Source: CAYQOX01 sp964419335
GTDB lineage: Bacteria > Hinthialibacterota > Hinthialibacteria > Hinthialibacterales > Hinthialibacteraceae
Assembly: GCA_964419335.1 (NCBI GenBank)
Contig: CAYQOX010000068.1
Span: forward strand, 1 to 18,417
Direction of reading: 5' to 3'
DNA: 18,417 nt
Part shown: positions 1 through 6,631 of the stretch, piece by piece
Layout: each line of letters starts with the position of its first letter
Position numbering within the stretch: the first letter of the stretch is position 1
Made by a program: the position numbers and the translations under genes
Notes under the pieces: generated by a model
What the model was told of the DNA's origin: nothing
What the model saw: only the letters and a program-made list of their open reading frames with translations
The model's database searches: none

Positions 1-333
1 CTCCTTATTTATAGGTATTGATGAGTCTTTTTAATAATAAATCATTAAAATTTAATCATGTCAACAAAAAAAATAAATAATTTAAAAAAATATCTAATGT
101 TTACTTAGTAGATGTAATTAGTATGTTGCTATAGGTTTATAATTTCTTTGTCCTTCTTAAAAACAACTTTAAAAGTAAAAAATGATAAAAAGTGACATTA
201 TCAGCGGGGCTTGGGTTTGTGGTGGGGCGGTTATAATAGGGATGTGTTTTGATTATTTTGATTTGCTATTTGCTTATGGTATGGAGAATGTTGGCTATTT
301 CTCATCCTATTTTTAAGAGGGTTTGTTGTACTC
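1..333. other. AT-rich non-coding leader region
   Basis: No credible gene is visible here. The first 190 bases are very AT-rich and show no clear hairpin or terminator. A perfect TATAAT hexamer lies at 232-237. The nearest -35-like element is TTGGGT at 211-216, which leaves a short 15-base spacer, so it is at best a weak promoter candidate for the transporter gene at 334. The purine-rich AAGAGGG at 315-321 is the only Shine-Dalgarno-like element before that gene. Confidence 0.5.
232..237 (+). promoter_or_regulatory. Candidate -10 box upstream of the SLC13 transporter
   Basis: TATAAT matches the sigma-70 -10 consensus exactly and sits about 100 bases before the ATG at 334. The only -35-like hexamer, TTGGGT at 211-216, is 15 bases upstream, shorter than the usual 16-18. 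The surroundings are AT-rich, so a chance match is quite possible. Confidence 0.3.
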
Positions 334-1749
334 ATGAATAATATCATCCGGCTTCTCATCGCCATCGCCATTCCTTTGATCATCATTCTTCTTCCATCCA
401 GCGTCATTCCCATTGAGGGACTGACCACGGTTCAGCATCGGATGATTGGCTTGTTTGTTATGGCGGCCTTGTTCTGGATCCTGGAACCCATCCCGGTTTA
501 TGCCACCTCGGTGATGATCATCACCCTTCAATTGATCATGGTTTCCGACAGCAGTTTCGTTCTTTTTCGGGGTGGAGAGGGCGAGGCTCAATTTGGCACC
601 TTGCTGGATTATAGGGAAATCATGGCGACCTTCGCCTCGCCGATTATTCTTCTCTTTTTAGGTGGATTTTTCCTCGCCATGGCGGCGACGAAATACCGGT
701 TGGATACCAACCTCGCCCGTGCCTTGCTCAAACCCTTTGGCAAGAATCCCAAATTCATCATGCTGGGGTTGATGCTCATCACCGCGATTTTTTCCATGTT
801 CATGAGCAACACGGCTACCACCGCGATGATGCTGGCGATTCTCACGCCGGTTTTGGGCGTCTTTGATAAGGAGGATCCTGGGCGGATTGGTTTTGTGCTT
901 GCTATTCCCGTGGCAGCCAACATCGGCGGGATTGGAACCCCGATTGGGACGCCGCCCAATGCGATCGCTTTGAAATATCTCACCGACGAGCTTTCGATTA
1001 CCTTTGGCACCTGGATGATGTTCGCCGTGCCTTATGTGTTGGTGATGCTTTTGTTTTCCTGGTTTGTACTCTTGTCTCTCTTCGCGCCCCGGGGGAAAGA
1101 GATCGAGCTCAATATCAAAGGGAAGTTTCTTAAAACCTGGAAAGCCTATGTGGTTTATTTCACTTTTGCCGGAACGGTATTGCTATGGCTCTTTGGAAAT
1201 TTTACGGGAATGAAATCCTATGTGGTTGCCATGCTTCCCGTGAGCATCTTTTCTGTGACCCAGATTTTGACGAAGGAAGACCTCAAGCGGATTAGTTGGG
1301 ATGTACTCTGGTTGGTGGCGGGGGGTATTGCCTTAGGGGTTGGATTAGAAAAAAGTGGTCTCTCTCAACAGCTCGTGGAGAATATTCCTTTCGCTACATT
1401 CTCTCCCATTTTCATTGTATTGCTCTGTGTGATGACCACGTTCGCCTTGGCTAATTTTATGTCGAACACTGCCACGGCCAACTTGCTGCTGCCCATCGTG
1501 GCTGCGTTAGGAGTTAACTTGAGTATTCTTGAGCCGCTGGGAGGAAGTCGGATGATCATTCTCGCCTGCACGTTTGCCGCCTCTTTATCGATGTCCTTGC
1601 CGATTAGCACCCCACCCAATGCGATTGCTTATGCCAGCGGTTATATTGAGAATAAGCACCTAATGATTACGGGAGTCACCATTGGGATCGTTGGCTTATT
1701 GGGAACCTTTGGAATGTTGTATATCTTGAAACAAATTCACTTTTTCTAA
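334..1749 (+). CDS. SLC13/DASS family anion (dicarboxylate/sulfate-type) transporter
   Basis: This is an integral inner-membrane carrier of the divalent anion:Na+ symporter (DASS/SLC13) family, which moves di- and tricarboxylates or sulfate, usually with sodium. The 471 residues match the family's length and contain many hydrophobic helices. The internal inverted repeat typical of the fold is plain. Ser-Asn-Thr motifs occur at residues 158-160 and 377-379, and each is followed by a TPPNA motif (206-210 and 426-430). These pairs form the substrate and sodium sites in known members. The substrate cannot be read from sequence. The ATG at 334 follows AAGAGGG with a 12-base spacer, slightly long, and no better in-frame start is visible. 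The next gene begins 61 bases downstream on the same strand. Family confidence is high; citrate, succinate or sulfate remain equally open as substrates. Confidence 0.92.
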   Translation: MNNIIRLLIAIAIPLIIILLPSSVIPIEGLTTVQHRMIGLFVMAALFWILEPIPVYATSVMIITLQLIMVSDSSFVLFRGGEGEAQFGTLLDYREIMATFASPIILLFLGGFFLAMAATKYRLDTNLARALLKPFGKNPKFIMLGLMLITAIFSMFMSNTATTAMMLAILTPVLGVFDKEDPGRIGFVLAIPVAANIGGIGTPIGTPPNAIALKYLTDELSITFGTWMMFAVPYVLVMLLFSWFVLLSLFAPRGKEIELNIKGKFLKTWKAYVVYFTFAGTVLLWLFGNFTGMKSYVVAMLPVSIFSVTQILTKEDLKRISWDVLWLVAGGIALGVGLEKSGLSQQLVENIPFATFSPIFIVLLCVMTTFALANFMSNTATANLLLPIVAALGVNLSILEPLGGSRMIILACTFAASLSMSLPISTPPNAIAYASGYIENKHLMITGVTIGIVGLLGTFGMLYILKQIHFF

Positions 1750-1810
1750 TTCGGCGGGTTTCGATTCTATTTTAATTTCTTATAAAATGATAATTTTGCA
1801 ATAGGGCATT

Positions 1811-3199
1811 ATGAATACACAAGAATTAACGCGTCCACCGGAATCGGATTTACGCTGGCTCATTGAGACCTACTTCAATAAGCCCGAGAGGCGTTTCCAA
1901 CTAAAAAAAGGCGAAATTCTCTTACGGCAAAATGAATATAACGACCGTCTCTATCTAGTGCGCGAAGGGAAACTTAAAGGCTATCTTAAGAATCCCGACG
2001 GTATCGAAGTGGTTGCTTTCGAATCCACCCGTGATATGTTTGTCGGCGTGCATAGTTTTTTCTCCCGCACTTTCACGAGTTTAACCACGGTTGTAGCGGA
2101 AGAGGATACGGTCCTCGAGTATATCGATCACAATCAAGAGGTGATTGATGATGGGCGGGGACGATCTCTTGTTGAGCAGTTCATGCCGGTTATGATCAAA
2201 GAGTTAGTTCATCGGCAGCATCATATCCAAAACATTGCGATTGAAAAAGAACGGGCCTTGAAAGCCCTGATTCATTCGGAAAAAATGGTCTCTCTGGGGC
2301 GTATTTCGGCGGGGATTGCCCATGAACTCAATAACGCTATCTCTGTCCTGGAACGCAATTGTGAATGGTTATGCGATCACCTGGAGGTTCTACTCAAAGA
2401 AAAGCATCCCGAACTTTTGCCCTTTTATACAAAGGGAATAGAAAAAGGACGTTTTCTTTCAAGCCGTGATGTGCGTAAACAAGCCAAAGAGTTACAGCAT
2501 AAATATTCGTTGAGTGAAGAACTCGCGCGTAAAACCGCCCCCTTGGGATTAACCGAAGAAGAATTGGGTTTAATGCTTCCTAAACTTCAGGAAGAAATGA
2601 ATCGCATTGCGTATTACTGGGAAATTGGAGCGACACTAAACGACATGAAGATAGCTGCAGACCATGCCACTCATGTGGTCAAATCGGTCAAAGCCTTAGG
2701 CGCCCGCCAGTCTGAGCGTAAACCTGACGTCGATATCAATGAAAGTATCCATGAGGCGATAACCTTACTCTCGAGCCCATTGCGCAAGATTACGGTAGAA
2801 CAGAATCTTTCACCCTTGCCTCCTATCACCGCGAATAAGGGCGAATTAGTCCAAATTTTTGTGAACATCATCAACAACGCTTATGAAAGTATGACCTCGG
2901 CAAAGACGGAGAATCCCACGATTACTATTACGACCGCTTGTGACAATAACCATATCGTCGTCGGCATCCAAGATAATGGGCCGGGTATTCCTTCAGAACT
3001 TTTACCCAAAATATTTGAACCCACGCTCACGACCAAAAAGGATGGTCTTTCTATTGGTTTGGGCTTAGGCTTGACAATTGTAGAGCGTTTAGTGGACAGT
3101 TATGGCGGTGTGATCAACGTTGAAAGCGAACCCGGGAGAACGCTTTTTAGCATTCATTTTCCGGTTGGAGGCGAAAATGCAAAAACCCATTATCATTAA
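1811..3199 (+). CDS. Sensor histidine kinase with N-terminal cNMP-binding-like domain
   Basis: This is a predicted cytosolic sensor kinase of 462 residues with no membrane segment. Residues about 20-125 have the beta-roll pattern of a cyclic-nucleotide-binding domain. The phosphate-binding cassette lacks the usual Gly-Glu and Arg (residues 78-98), so cAMP or cGMP binding is doubtful. A helix leads to the H-box, AGIAHELNN, with phospho-acceptor His171. The catalytic ATPase domain shows the N-box (N352-N356), G1 DNGPGIP (388-394), an F-box (IFEPTLTTK, 401-409) and G2 GLGLGL (416-421). About 90 extra residues (roughly 190-275) separate the H-box helix from what looks like the second dimerisation helix. 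AGGG lies 5 bases before the ATG. The 3' end overlaps the start of the next regulator gene by 23 bases, which marks a two-component pair. Confidence 0.92.
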   Translation: MNTQELTRPPESDLRWLIETYFNKPERRFQLKKGEILLRQNEYNDRLYLVREGKLKGYLKNPDGIEVVAFESTRDMFVGVHSFFSRTFTSLTTVVAEEDTVLEYIDHNQEVIDDGRGRSLVEQFMPVMIKELVHRQHHIQNIAIEKERALKALIHSEKMVSLGRISAGIAHELNNAISVLERNCEWLCDHLEVLLKEKHPELLPFYTKGIEKGRFLSSRDVRKQAKELQHKYSLSEELARKTAPLGLTEEELGLMLPKLQEEMNRIAYYWEIGATLNDMKIAADHATHVVKSVKALGARQSERKPDVDINESIHEAITLLSSPLRKITVEQNLSPLPPITANKGELVQIFVNIINNAYESMTSAKTENPTITITTACDNNHIVVGIQDNGPGIPSELLPKIFEPTLTTKKDGLSIGLGLGLTIVERLVDSYGGVINVESEPGRTLFSIHFPVGGENAKTHYH

Positions 3200-3659
3200 T
3201 ATTGATGATCAACGTGATGTATTAGCTTCGCTCCGTAAGGATCTTTCTCTCTTTGAAGAGAAATGCGACTTGATTGATTGTGAGTCTGCGGTGGAAGCGA
3301 ATGAAGTTTTTGAAGAACTTGATAGCGAAGAAAAACCGATCGCCGTTATTATCTGTGATCATATCATGCCGGAACAAAACGGGATTGATTTTCTTATTGA
3401 AGTGAATAAGGATTCGCGTTTTAATCGCGTGAAAAAGCTACTTCTCACCGGGATGGCCACTCATAAGGATACGATTGTTGCTATTAATATGGCCAACATC
3501 GATCGTTATATCGAAAAACCATGGGATAAAGAAGAGTTGATCACAAACGTTAAAGTATTACTTACCCAATATCTCGTCCATTCCGGAATGAATTACGAAC
3601 CTTTTTTACCGATCTTAGATCAGCCAACCTTATATGAAGAACTTCGAAAAGAGTATTAA
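3177..3659 (+). CDS. Single-domain response regulator, partner of the upstream kinase
   Basis: This is a 160-residue receiver-domain protein that probably accepts phosphate from the kinase encoded just upstream. Receiver landmarks are complete: acidic pair D10-D11, phospho-acceptor D61 in IICDHIMP, switch Thr91 and conserved Lys114 in EKPW. The YIEKPW context resembles receivers coupled to cyclase or HD-type outputs, but no output domain follows; the tail after residue 130 is only about 30 residues. The ATG at 3177 was chosen because GGAGG (3167-3171) lies 5 bases before it. The open frame extends 19 codons further upstream inside the kinase gene, but that stretch does not look like a receiver N-terminus. 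The start lies inside the kinase gene, suggesting translational coupling. Its effect probably depends on protein-protein contact. Confidence 0.93.
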   Translation: MQKPIIINIDDQRDVLASLRKDLSLFEEKCDLIDCESAVEANEVFEELDSEEKPIAVIICDHIMPEQNGIDFLIEVNKDSRFNRVKKLLLTGMATHKDTIVAINMANIDRYIEKPWDKEELITNVKVLLTQYLVHSGMNYEPFLPILDQPTLYEELRKEY

Positions 3660-3670
3660 GTTTATTGTTC

Positions 3671-4432
3671 ATGTTTAAAGAAGATTACAGCAAAAAGCAT
3701 TCTAGAAGCGAAAACCTGCGTGATCGCATAAAAGTCATTCTTGTTAAGCCACGCATCCCGGAGAATGTCGGTTTTGTAGCGCGTTCCATGTCAATTTTTG
3801 GGTTTAGACAGTTGGTCTTGGTTGAGCCTGCCTTTACGTATGATCCCTTAGGAACAGCAGCCAAGACCGCCTCGGGAGCCCATGAAGTTTTAAATCGAGT
3901 GGAAGTGGTGCCTCGCTTGTGGGATGCGATAGAAGATATGCACCATGTTATCGGATTTTCTCGCCGTGAACATCATTTCAAACGTCCCTATTTGGAGTTA
4001 AAAGATTGGGGTTATCAAATCACTGAGGCGGAAAACTCTGATCGTTGGGCCTTGCTTTTTGGTTCAGAAAATGTTGGATTGGTCAATGAAGACAAGGTTT
4101 ATTGTAAATCCCTGGTGTATATTCCTCAAGAGCATCCTACCTTTAGCTTGAATCTTTCCCATGCGGTGACTTTGGTGTTGTATGAATTATATCAAAACAC
4201 CCCTCGACAAGAGGCAAAGCCCCCAGTAGCACCCTCGCTAACTTTCGAACAAACGCAGCGCATAATCAACGATCTGGTTGCCCGTCTTGAGGACAGCCAT
4301 TATTTCAAAGCGGGTCGCCGTGAGCGCCAAATTGAATTTCTACGTGCTCTTGTTCAACGCATAAATCTCTCTCAAGAAGAGTTTCACAGTGTCATGGGAT
4401 TGTTTAAGTCGCTGAATAAGAAAGAGCAATAA
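3671..4432 (+). CDS. trmJ: TrmJ-like tRNA (cytidine/uridine-2'-O)-methyltransferase, SPOUT/TrmH family
   Basis: This is a predicted SAM-dependent RNA 2'-O-ribose methyltransferase of the SPOUT (SpoU/TrmH) superfamily. It is closest in pattern to TrmJ, which methylates position 32 of tRNAs. With M at 3671 as residue 1, motif 1 is PENVGFVARSM (30-40, N32 and R38), motif 2 is LFGSENVGL (129-137) and motif 3 is IPQEHPTFSLNLSHAV (151-166). These line up with the catalytic and trefoil-knot SAM-binding regions. A helical tail of about 80 residues, as in TrmJ, follows. The start could be TTG at 3665, with GAG 11 bases before it, or ATG at 3671; both give essentially the same protein. It lies 11 bases after the response regulator and is probably co-transcribed. 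It converges on the gene ending at 4439, leaving 6 bases. TrmH-type 23S rRNA methylation is a less likely alternative. Confidence 0.85.
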   Translation: MFKEDYSKKHSRSENLRDRIKVILVKPRIPENVGFVARSMSIFGFRQLVLVEPAFTYDPLGTAAKTASGAHEVLNRVEVVPRLWDAIEDMHHVIGFSRREHHFKRPYLELKDWGYQITEAENSDRWALLFGSENVGLVNEDKVYCKSLVYIPQEHPTFSLNLSHAVTLVLYELYQNTPRQEAKPPVAPSLTFEQTQRIINDLVARLEDSHYFKAGRRERQIEFLRALVQRINLSQEEFHSVMGLFKSLNKKEQ

Positions 4433-4438
4433 CAACCT

Positions 4439-5731
4439 CTATGTTTCATTTTCTTCTTTGACTTCATCTTCCGCATGGGTAGAATCTATTTCTTTCCATC
4501 CTTTTTGGACTTTTTCTGTAAGTTCATTAATTTTATTCGCAATATGTTCATCTTCTTCGTCTAAGTACTCTTGGGTAAGAAGATACGCGTTAATGGCTCC
4601 ATTTAACTCCCCTTTTTCTTCCAATCGCTCGGCATATTGTCGATAGGGAGTGGGTTGATCGGGAGAACTCTTGATCTCGATGATGAGATTCTTTTCATCT
4701 TCCGGATTAATCTCCAGCGCTTTCTCACCGCTTTCTTGATATAGCCTGAAGTAGAAGGGGTTATATTCTACAGGGAATAGAGAAGATAATACAGCTGCAT
4801 TCAACGCCGGTGTTAACTCATTAAGGAGTGTCTCATCCGCTATCGATTTTATATCATTGATTAATTGACGGGTGGTGGTTATACCACTTTGCATCCTATA
4901 ATCACGGTTTACCGCTTGATTGATGCGTTGTTGTTTTTCCGTTTCGTCTTCATGGTCAGGTTCTTGTTCTTGTCCGGGTGTTATGATGAGATTGGATTTT
5001 CTTTCAAAAGCATTTGGATAATGCAGTATTTGATGGAAACGAAGTCCGAAAGGTTTTTGAATTTTGTCGAATAGTTCTAAGGCTCGAGCGGAAAGAGTGA
5101 ATAAAAAATCCGGCCCTTCTTGATATAATTCCCAGATAATATGGGCTAACTCTTCTTGAATGAAAGTAACATCACAGTATTGTTCATAGGAAAATCCCCG
5201 TGGCGGATTATCTTCAAGCACTTCATAGACACGCCGTTGAATTTTATTCATGTAACTAATCGACGCAGCGACGACCGCACGAATGGTATAACTCTGATCC
5301 GATGATTTATCGGTTTCATAAACACGTAAGAGATCGGCGATTGCCCAGTTGAGCGCTTTCTTGTTACGTTTTATTTTTGTGCGTTTTAGGTATTGGGATA
5401 ATAATCCCAATAATGCTTTGATCTGAACGTAGGGACAGAGTTGTTGAAAGACTTGTCCATAGAGCTGCTCATTCTGCGAAGATTGCTGTTGCGAGAGGGC
5501 TGAACCGACGTTGATTTGTTTTTGCGTATCGGTAAGAATGCGGGCGATCGTTAAGGGGTCAAATAAAACCGGCCGTAAAGTGGGTTCATTCACAAACAAC
5601 TCATGGATTGTGGGGATATACTTTTCAGAGGCATCCTGATCAGAAAGTTCTTTTTGCGCATTTTGAAATTCCTTGGTTTTCATGATTTTGTTGAGATCTG
5701 TTGGAACGTTTTTTCTGTTGGAATACTTCAT
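4439..5731 (-). CDS. Unrecognised 430-residue helical protein, possible C-terminal TPR
   Basis: I do not recognise the family. The protein has no signal peptide or membrane segment and is predicted to be mostly alpha-helical, so it is probably cytosolic. The N-terminal 50 residues are polar and charged. Residues 60-240 contain long amphipathic helices, and a highly acidic, Glu/Gln-rich stretch lies near 255-270. Around residues 363-390 the pattern YRQYAERLEEKGELNGAINA looks like one tetratricopeptide hairpin. The C-terminus is very acidic. The ATG at 5731 overlaps the stop of the upstream gene in an ATGA, and only a distant GAGG is present, so translation probably depends on re-initiation after the exported protein gene. 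The two should act together, but one product is cytosolic and the other exported. It is real: a long single frame in a tight operon, with competing frames much shorter. Confidence 0.75.
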   Translation of the reverse strand: MKYSNRKNVPTDLNKIMKTKEFQNAQKELSDQDASEKYIPTIHELFVNEPTLRPVLFDPLTIARILTDTQKQINVGSALSQQQSSQNEQLYGQVFQQLCPYVQIKALLGLLSQYLKRTKIKRNKKALNWAIADLLRVYETDKSSDQSYTIRAVVAASISYMNKIQRRVYEVLEDNPPRGFSYEQYCDVTFIQEELAHIIWELYQEGPDFLFTLSARALELFDKIQKPFGLRFHQILHYPNAFERKSNLIITPGQEQEPDHEDETEKQQRINQAVNRDYRMQSGITTTRQLINDIKSIADETLLNELTPALNAAVLSSLFPVEYNPFYFRLYQESGEKALEINPEDEKNLIIEIKSSPDQPTPYRQYAERLEEKGELNGAINAYLLTQEYLDEEDEHIANKINELTEKVQKGWKEIDSTHAEDEVKEENET

Positions 5732-6405
5732 GAATCTTGATTATCCTCTTTCTTCCTTAGTTTTCGAAATGCTCCGCTTCCCGCTTTGTCTTTCTCCGTG
5801 TCATCATTCTGAGTGGATTCTACTCCATCCTGGCGTGCCTGCCCAGATTCGGTGGTGATAGGAGCGCTCGCAGATTTTGTACCTGATGTGGATGGTTGTG
5901 TGGGAACTCCCGTAATTGTCCATCGGAATGAAGTGAAAAGGTTACCGTATTGAAACGAGAAAATAAAGTCCCTGGGAGTTATTCCCGGCTCAAAGAGAAA
6001 GAGTACATGGTTCTTTGTAAAATCAGCCGTTTGCATTTGCATTTCTTGTTGAAAAATAATCTCTTCGTCTTGCTGAAGATGAAAATTCCATGTATCTGGG
6101 GATTGATGGGTGATCCCTAGTTGGTAACGTCCGGGATCCACTTTGTGACGGCCAATTTGTAGTTGAACATTCGTTTCCATGGTGGCCATGTTCGGAGTAA
6201 GATTTTGGCTCACTAGTTCCATGTCATCTGTGGCTGACTGAATTGTAGCCGGCCAATGAATGGCGGGGTATCTCAAGGAGATTTTCGAGCCATCACGCTG
6301 TTCGATGAGACTGGTAATCATGGGGACATCGGCATTGCGTGGATCTCCATAACATAGAGAACAGAAACTTAAAAATGCCATGATTAGATAAAATCCTTGT
6401 TTCAT
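5728..6405 (-). CDS. Exported hypothetical protein with weak DUF2911 resemblance
   Basis: This is a predicted Sec-exported protein of 225 residues. The start at 6405 is preferred over an in-frame ATG 18 bases upstream because GGGAGG lies 6 bases before it and because it places a proper signal peptide (MKQGFYLIMAFLSFCSLCYG) at the N-terminus. There is no convincing lipobox despite two cysteines. The mature part begins with a beta strand SKISLRYPAIHWPA. It later contains LQIGRHKVDPGRYQLGI followed by SPDTWNFHL, the order seen in DUF2911 proteins (SxxY-x-P, then plAGxYxlfxI, then W). The likeness is by eye only. The C-terminal 45 residues are Ser/Thr/Gln-rich, then charged, and look disordered. 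It is first in a coupled two-gene operon, divergent from the FG-GAP protein gene. Confidence 0.78.
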   Translation of the reverse strand: MKQGFYLIMAFLSFCSLCYGDPRNADVPMITSLIEQRDGSKISLRYPAIHWPATIQSATDDMELVSQNLTPNMATMETNVQLQIGRHKVDPGRYQLGITHQSPDTWNFHLQQDEEIIFQQEMQMQTADFTKNHVLFLFEPGITPRDFIFSFQYGNLFTSFRWTITGVPTQPSTSGTKSASAPITTESGQARQDGVESTQNDDTEKDKAGSGAFRKLRKKEDNQDS

Positions 6406-6631
6406 AACATGCCTCCCGTTCATGATTCAGGCAGATTTCCCTATGTCCTCCATTGTACTTCGTCTTTACCCAATTCACGAGTACAAAAAAGATTAAATTT
6501 TAGCGATTGTATTTTTTGGCTATAACGTGGATAAACAAATTTATTCTTACAAAATTTTGAATTACGATATACTTGTTGTAAAGATAATCTGTGGTGAGAT
6601 TCTCAAAATATCCATAACGAAGAAAATAGGT

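Noticed and set aside
609..1010. 133-residue antisense frame inside the transporter gene
   Set aside because: The plus strand carries clear SNT and TPPNA family motifs here; the antisense frame shows none.
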